From Falsiphaeobacter marinintestinus (lineage in GTDB: Bacteria > Pseudomonadota > Alphaproteobacteria > Rhodobacterales > Rhodobacteraceae), in the NCBI RefSeq assembly GCF_007923355.1, contig NZ_VOGO01000007.1, positions 1 to 64,000 of the forward strand: a DNA stretch of 64,000 bases, in the 5' to 3' direction. Made by a program: the position numbers and the translations under genes. The notes beneath the pieces are model-generated. The model did no database searches, was not told the DNA's origin, and was given only the letters and a program-made list of their open reading frames with translations. Below are positions 43,835 to 52,397 of the stretch, piece after piece (positions within the stretch are counted from its first letter, which is position 1; each line of letters starts with the position of its first letter).

Positions 43835-45665
43835 ACATACTCATTTGCGCAGGCAGTTCTGCGTCGGCCAGATGTTGGCGGCTTTCTCCAAGGAGTTTTC
43901 TGATCACGTCTTGAGGCGTCTTTGACATGCCGACCAAGTCAGCATCCGTTATCCCAGTCTTGCGTTTTCTCCTTGAGCTATAGTTGAAGTACGGGGAGAA
44001 AATCGGGTGAGGCGAATAGTCCCAAGCTCGTGTATCAGATTCAGACGAAAGCTTGGTACCGGGGGATCTCACAAGAGCAAGATGCATAATCGCATCGGTT
44101 AGCAGCCTAGCTGCTTCTTCCCGCAGTTCGGTTGGAGCTACCTGTCCGGAATCCTTGATGTAGAATTGGTTGTATTCCGGAGCTGCTCCAACTGGATTGG
44201 ATGCCAAAATCTGAAAAAACCGACCGAAACCAAGGATTAGCTTTGATAGGTGGCTGCCCCTTGCTGTGGCACCCTCGAGTTCACGCAGATAATTCAGGCC
44301 AACTCGACGCGCCGCAATAGTCTGATCCCTGCAGTCAATTGGCTGGGCTAGGTTCTTTTCAACCGATATCTGCTGGACAATACTCTCGTGCACTAACTGC
44401 ATGTAAAACCGCAAGTTTCCATTGGCAATTCTGGAAAACGTGTCGTGTCCGCAATAGTGTTTCGTGATTGACGTTCCTCGATCTGCTATCGAAAACAACA
44501 AAGCATGCGCGTAGTTCTGATATTTATTTACTGCAGAGGAGTTACGATTGGCATAGTCCTCTAGGTCGGAAATTGTAGCATCAATGTCTCTTTTGTTGAG
44601 CTCGCTGAAGACATAAAGAGCGAAGTCATGTTGGGAGAGCGCGACTCCTTCGTCATCCTGTTTGTTCCTTATCTCCTTGCGAAGCTGACTTACACGTTTT
44701 GCTACTCCAAGCCTTTCTGCTTCCTCTAGAGTGGACAGAGTCGGAAGAAGCTCATCAAGCCCAAGATGTTCGCCAATTACCGTTTCATTGCTTTCGAGGC
44801 GGGCTTCACATACATTTCTAGCAAAATCACCAAAATCACTGCCGATACGTTCTTCAATGTGGATCAATTCATAGTCGGCAGGGCTAATCAGAGATTCGTT
44901 TTCGTTCAAAGTTGTGTGGATACGCCAACCAAGTTCACGGACTCCAATTTTGAAGTAACAATTGTCACCACTATGCTTGATCAACGTGTTCACTATTTGC
45001 TGTTGATAGTCTAAAAGGTTTTCGTATTCATCAAATATGATGTGAAATCCAACACTTTCATGCCCGTGAAGGCTTTTTAATTGCTGAAGGAAATGCGCGA
45101 TTGGTGACTGTAGTTGCGACACCATAGGTCGGTCGCTGCCGAGATTGTTAATATACAGTTCGAGACGAGCAGATGCCTCCGCTATACCCTCCCTCAATTG
45201 AGTAAGTCCGCTTACACTTCCAAGGCCAAGCGCCATACCGACACGATCGAAGGATATCCCAGTCAGGTCGCAATTCTCATTTTCGGCGGCGAACCGGGAA
45301 ACATAGTTCGCAAGTTCCCCACAAACAATGAGATTCAGGAAGTGTCCAAACAGCCTTCTCCACTCATCAACATCTAAATCGGGTCCGTCAAATGCAGTTA
45401 CAATGTTTGTGTTGACTTTGTAGTAGATGCCAACATGAGATGGAGAGGCCCATATTTGTTGCCCTAAGGCTATTTGCCCCTCGTACGACAAACATCTCAA
45501 TGCTGTGGTTTTGCCTGATCCACGCCCGCCCACCAGTACACATGATTTGTTTCCTGTAAGATGAGCAAAATAGGCTGGTTCGCTAAAAAGCTTGTAGATA
45601 TCTTCTCTTAGCCATTCCGCCCGGAAACTGCCAAAAAGATCGTGGATCGCATTCACGTCGGTCAT
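43815..45665 (-). CDS. Large P-loop (ORC/CDC6-like AAA) ATPase
   Basis: 616 aa. Walker A is VLVGGRGSGKTTALR (46-54), Walker B is VGFHIIFDEYENLL (208-215), and FKIGVRELGWR (about 238-248) looks like a sensor-1/Arg segment. The 360 residues after the ATPase core are helical and charged, ending with LVGMSKTPQDVIRKLLGES and QMSMFDDFY. ORC-like ATPases of this plan are known, from memory, in predicted conflict systems beside phosphoribosyltransferase-like proteins. It starts 2 bp after the PRTase-like gene stop. Confidence 0.82.
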   Translation of the reverse strand: MTDVNAIHDLFGSFRAEWLREDIYKLFSEPAYFAHLTGNKSCVLVGGRGSGKTTALRCLSYEGQIALGQQIWASPSHVGIYYKVNTNIVTAFDGPDLDVDEWRRLFGHFLNLIVCGELANYVSRFAAENENCDLTGISFDRVGMALGLGSVSGLTQLREGIAEASARLELYINNLGSDRPMVSQLQSPIAHFLQQLKSLHGHESVGFHIIFDEYENLLDYQQQIVNTLIKHSGDNCYFKIGVRELGWRIHTTLNENESLISPADYELIHIEERIGSDFGDFARNVCEARLESNETVIGEHLGLDELLPTLSTLEEAERLGVAKRVSQLRKEIRNKQDDEGVALSQHDFALYVFSELNKRDIDATISDLEDYANRNSSAVNKYQNYAHALLFSIADRGTSITKHYCGHDTFSRIANGNLRFYMQLVHESIVQQISVEKNLAQPIDCRDQTIAARRVGLNYLRELEGATARGSHLSKLILGFGRFFQILASNPVGAAPEYNQFYIKDSGQVAPTELREEAARLLTDAIMHLALVRSPGTKLSSESDTRAWDYSPHPIFSPYFNYSSRRKRKTGITDADLVGMSKTPQDVIRKLLGESRQHLADAELPAQMSMFDDFYK

Positions 45666-45667
45666 GA

Positions 45668-46564
45668 TCAGCTCCTCTCAATGAGCGGTTTCCAGCCGTT
45701 TCGCTGTGAAAAGAAAATAGGGAGGCATGCATCTGGGATGCCATGATTGAAAGCTAAAGCCAAACCGAGTGCATGGAAACCTCTCCAGTCATCTTCGCTG
45801 TGATCCTCAGCGGCGTAACCGGCACGTGCGGACGCGATCTGAATGGTTCTTCTAGCAGCCTCAGCATCGAAGCCGGCCCAAACACTCGACTCCGGGTGTG
45901 TTACATTGTGGCGATCCTCTAGTTGGTGAGCCGGGAACAGCCGGACGGTTGGAGCGTTTTTAAGGATAGCTGTTTCAGCTGCTTTAGCGGCTATGCAACA
46001 GCAATAGGCGAAAGAACGATCTGCACGCTGAGCGAAATCGTTGAAGGAATAACTCGTTCCGTTGAAAATATGATTGCCATTCCATGTCTCAATGAACTGG
46101 TTTCCACTTCCCGTGAAATCATCAACAAAAACGAACCGGTGAAAGATCTCCATTTTCGACAACGCGTCTCCCGGACGGAAAATCTGTGTCTCTGGAACTC
46201 CAAGGCGGTCGCGCAACTTTCGCGCAAAAATATGGCCACTGTCCGTTGGATTCGGTTTCTCACCCTCACAAATCACAAAAGCAGTTTTCGGCAATAAATC
46301 GTTGTATAGTATATCCGCGTTGCCACTATCCTGACCAATAGTCGTAAAAAAATTGTTGACTGAAGCTTCCAACAAGGAATCAGTCATCCTTTCGTTAAAA
46401 TAGGCAAAATTGGCGAGCAGGCGTTCAGCTACATCCCATTCTTCTGGTAGAAAGTTTGCCATCCACTCCTCTGAGTTGAACTCAGCAAAAACTGGCCAAA
46501 CAGAGAATTCTCGGAAGTGGTGGTCCTTTTCGCTGAGGCGTATACTTTTGAAACTGGTTTGCAT
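45668..46564 (-). CDS. Phosphoribosyltransferase-like protein (PRTase-CE type)
   Basis: 298 aa from the ATG at 46564; a frame continues to 46690 (340 aa) and the start is not certain. The key segment FVFVDDFTGSGNQF has the acidic pair plus TGSG loop that binds PRPP in type I phosphoribosyltransferases. It is preceded by a KTAFVICEGEKPNPTDSG strand and the loop GHIFARKLRDRLG. No nucleobase-salvage context is present. Pairing with an ORC-like ATPase suggests an effector or signalling role, as proposed for PRTase-like domains in conflict systems. It is the first gene of the operon. Confidence 0.75.
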   Translation of the reverse strand: MQTSFKSIRLSEKDHHFREFSVWPVFAEFNSEEWMANFLPEEWDVAERLLANFAYFNERMTDSLLEASVNNFFTTIGQDSGNADILYNDLLPKTAFVICEGEKPNPTDSGHIFARKLRDRLGVPETQIFRPGDALSKMEIFHRFVFVDDFTGSGNQFIETWNGNHIFNGTSYSFNDFAQRADRSFAYCCCIAAKAAETAILKNAPTVRLFPAHQLEDRHNVTHPESSVWAGFDAEAARRTIQIASARAGYAAEDHSEDDWRGFHALGLALAFNHGIPDACLPIFFSQRNGWKPLIERS

Positions 46565-46690
46565 TCGATTCTTTGAGCGTAGCGTGAGTTGTGACTTATC
46601 ACTACAACTTGGCATTGACCAGAAGTTAAAAAAAATGAACGGAAGAACGGTCGCCGAGGCGTTTTCGTATACCAATCTCGACGCAATCAA

Positions 46691-47003
46691 CCTTCCATGT
46701 TGCGAGGTTGGATCTTGTCTTGGTCACTAGGAATGTTTGCTCCGTCGAAGAGAGACCAGCGGCTTCACACTAACGCAGAGTGTCTGGTTTCCGCCCAACA
46801 AGTTACGAATGCAGCGATTGAACCTAGCGGTTTTGCGCTCTTTCCTGACGTTTGCTGCAAACTGTTAGAAAGTCGTCGGCAACGGGCCGAGCACGTCGCC
46901 AACACGATGGGCTGAGATCGGTCACTCGCTATAGATTGCGCCAAGACCTGCAATGTCCGCCACTACAGATCTTGATGCCTGCATAGCCAGTGTATCCGCT
47001 ACA
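46691..47003. other. Spacer upstream of the four-gene operon
   Basis: About 310 bp that must hold the operon promoter. It includes short frames on the plus strand without family pattern. It separates the operon from the UDG-superfamily gene on the same strand. Confidence 0.45.
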
Positions 47004-47516
47004 CTACTTCAACTCGGCTAGCTTGGGCGCAATGGTGTTGTATTTCTCTATGCTTGCCTTGACCCGTGGGCCTGGGTGATACGTGCACACGATCTTGATG
47101 TCCCCAATGCGCCGCAATTCCTTGGCTGCTTTCTGGGCTTCGAGCCCCATTAGAATAACTCCTTTCAAATTTGGTAGAAGACCGACCAACCGGCGCAGGT
47201 ATGCTGTACCCTGTCGAATTTCGTTCGCCGTGGGCTTGGCATTACCACCCGTTGGGTCGGCATACGGACAAATGTTGGAAAAAAGTACTTTGTTCTCGTC
47301 CAAGCCCGCTTTGGCAAACAACTCCCGCATATTCCGCGCCGTCAGATCGTCGTTCTTGGTTGGGCTGAGAACGTTCGTCTTAGCGGCTCCTCGTGGGCCA
47401 GGCCGGAGAAGTACAGCAAGGTATTCTGCGGTTTCCAACGGACCATCTGGATCGAAGTCCGGCACAGGTTCGCCCGTTTTCTTTCGAAGGTAGTCTGTAT
47501 AGTCTTGAAGAGTCAT
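47004..47516 (-). CDS. Uracil-DNA glycosylase superfamily protein
   Basis: 170 aa. LLRPGPRGAAKTNVLSP (near 37-53) stands in the place of the UDG GE(A/Q)PG/N motif, KVLFSNICPYADPTGG follows, VILMGLEAQKAAKEL is the central strand, and CTYHPGPRVKA corresponds to the HPSPR-type leucine loop. The motif residues differ from those of standard family 1-5 enzymes, so the lesion is unknown. Possible roles are repair or attack on modified phage DNA. It lies at the right end of the element. Confidence 0.7.
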   Translation of the reverse strand: MTLQDYTDYLRKKTGEPVPDFDPDGPLETAEYLAVLLRPGPRGAAKTNVLSPTKNDDLTARNMRELFAKAGLDENKVLFSNICPYADPTGGNAKPTANEIRQGTAYLRRLVGLLPNLKGVILMGLEAQKAAKELRRIGDIKIVCTYHPGPRVKASIEKYNTIAPKLAELK

Positions 47517-48048
47517 TGATAGCTTGTCCCGTTTTAAGTTCTCTGCACCTTTGGCGCATTCTGTGCTTCGCAGAATTGTGACCAGAAGAGAGTGATGTTC
47601 GGTTTCCTTCCACAGCCATCCAGCGTCGCAGGGATTATCTGGGGTGACAGTTAGGAAGTTGGTTTCGAATTCGGGCCAATCTTTGGTGAATTCCCGCCAA
47701 ATTTATTAGGGCTAACCCTTTTGGCCCGAAGTTGAATGGCCTACGCTTTTTCCGAGAGAGTGCCGTATGTGTTCGTAGCTGCAGTTGGCGGCACCGTCTA
47801 CGGAAGGCCGCATTGGGTCGGCTCGCACCAGCTTCTTTCACCGCAGCGGTTGCATGAAACTCAACCGCATGTCTCGTTGGATCGCAGAGCTTGAAGCCCG
47901 CATTGCCAATGGAAACCCAACCACCGGCTGAACAGGCCACCGGTGGTTAGGACGGTGATTATGCTGTTCACGAGGTGTACACAGCCACGTAGGCATGTTG
48001 ATTTCGATCATACAGGGTTGATCATGGGCGACCTGTTGTATTTACCGG
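47517..48048. other. Right-end junction of the mobile element
   Basis: About 530 bp between the UDG-like gene and the dehydrogenase. A plus-strand frame ending MKLNRMSRWIAELEARIANG NPTTG (47853-47931) may be the tail of a decayed gene. GATCATACAGGGTTGATC at 48007-48024 is related in inverse orientation to TCAATCCTGTATGA near 32083. No clear direct repeat with the left end was found, so the exact element boundary is not fixed. Confidence 0.5.
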
Positions 48049-48987
48049 TCAATTCACCGGTGTCAGCAATGCCTTGCCCGCCAGATGCGCACTGACGTTG
48101 TCGCGCTGAAGCTGCCCCATCATCTGGCGCGTTTCCACGGTGGCCGATCCCTGATGCGGTTGCAGCACCACGTTGTCCAAAGCCAGGAACCGCGGGTCGA
48201 TCCTGGGTTCATTCAGGAACACATCCAACCCGGCCCCGGCGATGGTGCGGTTTTCCAGAGCATCCAGAAGCGCGGCTTCATCGATGGTCGATCCGCGCGA
48301 AATATTGATCACGATGCCACGGTCGCCAAGGGCTGCAAGTACCTCTTTGGAAACGGTATTTTCGGTTTCTGATCCGCCCACCAGCGCCACAACAAGATAG
48401 TCCACGGCGCTTGCCAGCGACACCGGATCGGCGTGATACGTCCAGCCCGGCGTGTCCTTTTCGCTGCGCGATGTATAGTGGATATCCATTTTGAAGGCCG
48501 CCAACCGGTCCGCAATCGCACGTCCGATCCGACCCAGCCCGACGATCCCGGCGGTGCCACCGCTGATCTTGCGGTTCAGCCTGTAGGGCCCTTTTTCGCC
48601 CCAGTTCCCGGACGTAACCCATTCAGAAGCCTGAATCATTTCCCGTCCCTGAGCGAACAGCATCGCCACCGCAAGGTCCGCAACATCGTCATTCAGAACG
48701 TCCGGTGTGTTGGTCACTTTGATGCCGCGCGCATCCGCCGCCGCAACGTCGATCGCATCATATCCCACGCCGTAATTGGCGATCACACCAAGGTTGGGAA
48801 ACAGGTCCATCTCATCCCCGCCAAGCGGCGCATGCCCCATAAAAGCAAGGGCTTTGACTTGATCGCGCTCGTCTTTGGCCATTGCCGCAAGATCCGCGTT
48901 CGAGGTGACAATGGTCGCGCCCAGATCTTTGGTCAGCGCTGCGTGATCACCTTCGGAATAGTGTCCAAGTGCCAGAACTGCAGTCAT
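48049..48987 (-). CDS. D-2-hydroxyacid dehydrogenase
   Basis: 312 aa from the ATG at 48987 (GGAAGGA upstream; the frame to 49092 runs into the next gene). NAD-binding GIVGLGRIGRAIADRL, catalytic Arg in NISRGSTIDE, Glu in LNEPRIDPRF and His in LQPHQGSATVE are all in place. The family reduces or oxidises glycerate, glyoxylate or other 2-hydroxy acids. It is followed on its 3' side by the mobile element and lies 17 bp after the aminotransferase gene stop. Confidence 0.92.
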   Translation of the reverse strand: MTAVLALGHYSEGDHAALTKDLGATIVTSNADLAAMAKDERDQVKALAFMGHAPLGGDEMDLFPNLGVIANYGVGYDAIDVAAADARGIKVTNTPDVLNDDVADLAVAMLFAQGREMIQASEWVTSGNWGEKGPYRLNRKISGGTAGIVGLGRIGRAIADRLAAFKMDIHYTSRSEKDTPGWTYHADPVSLASAVDYLVVALVGGSETENTVSKEVLAALGDRGIVINISRGSTIDEAALLDALENRTIAGAGLDVFLNEPRIDPRFLALDNVVLQPHQGSATVETRQMMGQLQRDNVSAHLAGKALLTPVN

Positions 48988-49004
48988 AAATTGTCCTTCC
49001 GGAG

Positions 49005-50177
49005 TTAGAGGATGTCGCGAATCCGGCGGATCGCTTCGAGGATGTTGTCTGTGCTGTTGGCATAGGAGAACCGCAAATACCCTTCGCCCCAAGCCCCAAA
49101 CGATGTCCCGGCCACGGTCGCAACGCCAGCCTCGTCCAGGAATTTGTCCTGCGCCTGTTTCGACGAAAGCCCCGTGCCTTCGATGTTCGGGAACGCATAG
49201 AACGCCCCCGCCGCATCAGCGCAGCGCACGCCGGGAAGGGCGTTGAGTTCGCGCACGATCACCTCGCGGCGTTTGTCGAATTCGGCCACCATGTCATGTA
49301 CCGCGTCTTGGGGGCCGTTAAGTGCTGCGATTCCAGCATATTGCGTGGCGGCGTTGACACAGGAATGGTCGTTGATACACAGCCGTGTTACATGATCGAC
49401 GCAAGAGTCCGGCCAGACCGCATAGCCCAATCGCCAGCCTGTCATCGCATAGGTTTTGGACCAGCCATCCAGCATGATCAGACGGTCGCGGATCTCAGGA
49501 TACTGCAAAAGCGAGGTGTGTTCGCGCCCGCCATACAGCATGTTTGAATAGATCTCATCCGACATCAGCGCGACGTGCGGGTGGGCGGCAAGCCCTTCAA
49601 CAAGCTTGTCAATTTCGGCCTTGGGCGTGACGCCACCGGTCGGATTGGCGGGTGAGTTGATGATGATCAGTCGGGTGCGGTCGGTGATCTGGCTCAGGAC
49701 CTGATCTGCTGAGAACGCAAAGCCATTTTTCTCTTCCAAAGCAATGGGAACTGGGGTTGCGCCGGTATATTTGATCACGGATTCATAAATTGGAAACCCG
49801 GGGTTGGGATACATGATCTCGGCACCGGGTTGACCGAACATCAGCACGGCAAAAAACATGGTGGGTTTGCCGCCGGGCACCACAACGACGTTATCCGGGT
49901 TCACCTCGACCTTGTGACGACGGTTCAGATCGGCAGCGACGGCTTCGCGCAGGGCCGGGATACCGTTGGCCGGGGTATAACCGTGTTGCCCGTCGCGCAG
50001 CGCCTTGATACCGGCCTCGACGATATGGTCGGGGGTGCGGAAATCTGGCTGACCAATGCCAAGGTTGATGATGTCCCGGCCTTGTGCCGCCAACTGTTGC
50101 GCGCGTGCCAAAACGATAAACGCGGATTCGGTGCCCAGCCGTGACAGGCTGTCAGAGAAGATCAAGTTGGCGGACAT
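49005..50177 (-). CDS. Class I/II PLP-dependent aminotransferase
   Basis: 390 aa from the ATG at 50177 (AAGGAAG upstream). Features are INLGIGQPDF at the N-terminus, IIINSPANPTGG, LMSDEIYS, the PLP Lys in LDGWSKTYAMTGWRLGY, and LRFSYANS near the C-terminus. It resembles the aspartate/tyrosine-type AspC-like group. In this cluster it could act on a keto acid product of the dehydratases, but that is inferred. Confidence 0.92.
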   Translation of the reverse strand: MSANLIFSDSLSRLGTESAFIVLARAQQLAAQGRDIINLGIGQPDFRTPDHIVEAGIKALRDGQHGYTPANGIPALREAVAADLNRRHKVEVNPDNVVVVPGGKPTMFFAVLMFGQPGAEIMYPNPGFPIYESVIKYTGATPVPIALEEKNGFAFSADQVLSQITDRTRLIIINSPANPTGGVTPKAEIDKLVEGLAAHPHVALMSDEIYSNMLYGGREHTSLLQYPEIRDRLIMLDGWSKTYAMTGWRLGYAVWPDSCVDHVTRLCINDHSCVNAATQYAGIAALNGPQDAVHDMVAEFDKRREVIVRELNALPGVRCADAAGAFYAFPNIEGTGLSSKQAQDKFLDEAGVATVAGTSFGAWGEGYLRFSYANSTDNILEAIRRIRDIL

Positions 50178-50288
50178 GTTGCTTCCTTGTGGGTTTTGAC
50201 AAAAGCCGCGCCAGGTAACTCTGGCAAGCCTTTGGGAAGATGGAATGTTCAAACGGCGCCGTAAAGGCCGACTTTTCTGAGCGGCACA

Positions 50289-51191
50289 TCATTCGCCTGC
50301 CTCTCCGGGCAGTTTCAAACCGACGGACGCTGCATAGGGTTTGATGATCGCGGCGTCGTCTTGCAACCCCAACCCGGCATTGGCCGCGTCGCGATACAAG
50401 GTCAGCGCGGTCTGGGTGATCGGGATCTCCAATCCGGCAGAGCTGGCGATTTCAGCGACAATACCCAGATCTTTTGGCCAGATGTTGACCGATGACCGGG
50501 GCGTATAATCAGCGTCGCGGATATGCGGTGCGCGATTTTCGAACATCCACGACGACCCGGCCGAGACCGAGATGACGTCGATCATCCGCTCAACCGTCAG
50601 ATCCTGGGTCATGCCAAAGGCCAGCGCCTCGCCCATGGCGGCGATGTGCACCCCGGCCAACAATTGGTTGACCGCCTTCATCGCCGAACCCGCGCCGGCT
50701 GCCGGGCCAAGATTGTGCACGGTTTCGGCTGTGGCATCGAGGGCGGGCTGCGCCCCGGCGAACGCGGCGTCAGTGCCGCTGGCCATCACCGACAGTTTCC
50801 CTTCAGCAGCCCGAACCGATCCGCCCGAGATCGGCGCGTCAAGGTACTGGAGGCCGCGAGCGTGCGCCTCGGCCTCCATGCGTTTGGCGGTTTCGGGCGG
50901 GATGGTTGCACAGGATATGATGGTGCCCCCGTCGGTTAGCCGTGCCGCAAAGTCGGGTGCACCATACAAAACGGTTTCCGTCTGCTCGGCATTCAAAACC
51001 ACTGAAACCAGAATGTCGGCCTTGTCAGTCCCAAGCTTTTCGACGGTTTGGGCGCCTTTGGTGCACAGGGCATCCACCTGATCGCGATTGATGTCCGCGC
51101 CAAAAACCGTATGCCCGGCCCTTAAGAGCGACTCGGCAATTCCGAACCCCATCGAACCGAGGCCGATGACCAGTATGCGTTTCTTCTGCAT
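50289..51191 (-). CDS. 3-hydroxyisobutyrate dehydrogenase family, L-threonate dehydrogenase-like
   Basis: 300 aa. N-terminal VIGLGSMGFGIAESLLRAG binds NAD. DAPISGGSVRAAEGKLSVMASG and GSAMKAVNQLLAGVHIAAMGEAL carry the catalytic Lys. SSWMFENRAPHIRDADYTPRSS resembles LtnD (L-threonate dehydrogenase) more than MmsB. It probably oxidises a C4 sugar acid at the 2- or 3-position. It is part of the minus-strand unit headed by the FAH hydrolase. Confidence 0.85.
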   Translation of the reverse strand: MQKKRILVIGLGSMGFGIAESLLRAGHTVFGADINRDQVDALCTKGAQTVEKLGTDKADILVSVVLNAEQTETVLYGAPDFAARLTDGGTIISCATIPPETAKRMEAEAHARGLQYLDAPISGGSVRAAEGKLSVMASGTDAAFAGAQPALDATAETVHNLGPAAGAGSAMKAVNQLLAGVHIAAMGEALAFGMTQDLTVERMIDVISVSAGSSWMFENRAPHIRDADYTPRSSVNIWPKDLGIVAEIASSAGLEIPITQTALTLYRDAANAGLGLQDDAAIIKPYAASVGLKLPGEAGE

Positions 51192-51215
51192 GTTTCCCGC
51201 CTAAGTTAGGGTGTC

Positions 51216-52058
51216 TTATTGCGCCGCGACGACGTCCTGGCGTTGGCGGCCCAGTCCTTCGACCTCCAGCTCCATCACGTCGCCGGGTTTCAGGAATTTC
51301 GGGGGCTTCATGCCCAGACCGACGCCAGAGGGTGTCCCTGTCGCAATCACATCGCCGGGACGCAGCGCCATGAACTGCGACATGTGCGAGATGATCTGGG
51401 CCACTGTGAAGATCATGTCGGATGTGTTTGAATCCTGTACGGTTTCGCCATTCAGACTCAGGTCCAGGCGCAACGCTTGAGGATCGGGAACGTCGTCCGC
51501 TGTCACCAGGTAAGGGCCGGTCGGGCCAAACGTTGGCGCGGATTTGCCTTTGACCCATTGCCCGCCATGATCAAATTGGTAGGCGCGTTCAGACACGTCG
51601 TTCAGTGTGCAATAGCCCGCAACATAATCCAGCGCTTCGTCTTCGGTCACGTAACTGGCGTAACGGCCTATCACGACGCCCAGTTCGACCTCCCAATCCG
51701 ATTTCGTTGATCCGCGCGGGATCACGACCGGGTCGAAAGGACCGGAAAGGCAGGAGGTCGCCTTGGAAAACAAGATCGGTTCGGTCGGCGGCTCAGCGCC
51801 GGTTTCTGCCGCGTGTTTGGCATAGTTCATGCCGACACAATGGAAGTTGGGCATATCAGCAAGGCACGCACCGATCCGGTCGGGTGTCACGACGGGCAGG
51901 CTTTGAACGTCGATACTACGAATGGCGTCCAGAGCAGCCAGCGAAACGCCTTCGCCCTGCAGATCGGGGATGCGCCCGTCAAGACTGCGAACATTGCCTT
52001 CGGCGTCCAGAATGCCGGGAACTTCTTGTCCTTGTGGCCCAAAACGGAGAAGTTTCAT
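51216..52058 (-). CDS. Fumarylacetoacetate hydrolase family protein
   Basis: 280 aa. The catalytic domain reads CVGMNYAKHAAETGAEPPTEPILFSKATSCL, with metal ligands in VELGVVIGRYASYV and LNDVSERAYQFDHGGQWVKGKS. Members hydrolyse 2,4-diketo acids, for example 2,4-diketo-3-deoxy-L-fuconate in non-phosphorylated sugar pathways. It is the first gene of the minus-strand unit and is divergent from the UxaA gene across a region with two palindromic operators. Confidence 0.9.
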   Translation of the reverse strand: MKLLRFGPQGQEVPGILDAEGNVRSLDGRIPDLQGEGVSLAALDAIRSIDVQSLPVVTPDRIGACLADMPNFHCVGMNYAKHAAETGAEPPTEPILFSKATSCLSGPFDPVVIPRGSTKSDWEVELGVVIGRYASYVTEDEALDYVAGYCTLNDVSERAYQFDHGGQWVKGKSAPTFGPTGPYLVTADDVPDPQALRLDLSLNGETVQDSNTSDMIFTVAQIISHMSQFMALRPGDVIATGTPSGVGLGMKPPKFLKPGDVMELEVEGLGRQRQDVVAAQ

Positions 52059-52227
52059 GTGTTATTTCCTGTGGTTGGATGAGCTTTGAAAATGCGGTTC
52101 GTCATACGGCATCAGGCCCGGCTTGCCCGACACCGGCCGCGCAATGACCGGATGCAACCGCAGCGTGGATCGATCCCGTATTCTGCATGAAAACCCGAAG
52201 TTTGTTGTTTCCGACCCTAAGGGTGCA

Positions 52228-52245
52228 AATTTGGCATACCAAACT
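52228..52245. promoter_or_regulatory. Palindromic operator copy 1 (GntR/FCD type)
   Basis: AATTTGGCATACCAAACT matches 16 of 18 positions of the perfect palindrome AATTTGGTATACCAAATT found at 63806. It lies in the divergent promoter region between the FAH hydrolase and UxaA genes. Confidence 0.72.
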
Positions 52246-52250
52246 TCGGG

Positions 52251-52268
52251 ATGATGGTATACCAAAAA
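52251..52268. promoter_or_regulatory. Palindromic operator copy 2 (GntR/FCD type)
   Basis: ATGATGGTATACCAAAAA keeps the GGTATACCAA core. Its centre is 23 bp from copy 1, about two helical turns, so both sites would face the same side and allow cooperative binding. Confidence 0.65.
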
Positions 52269-52397
52269 TCATGCGCGGATTCGACTGGGTACACGAGCCG
52301 ATTTCGATCAGCCCTCGCTTGACCAATCCCTCGCGCGCGCACCCGGTGATTGGGCCTTCCGGGGCAGGACACAGGCCACTGAAACGAGGGTGCAACA

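Noticed and set aside
47853-47931. Short plus-strand frame MKLNRMSRWIAELEARIANG at the element's right end
   Set aside because: Only about 26 codons, no ribosome site and no recognisable family; noted only as possible decayed DNA.
31970-48030. Direct att repeats flanking the mobile element
   Set aside because: I compared both flanks by eye and found only short or inverted matches (GTGTACACA, and TCAATCCTGTATGA versus its near inverse), not enough to name att sites.
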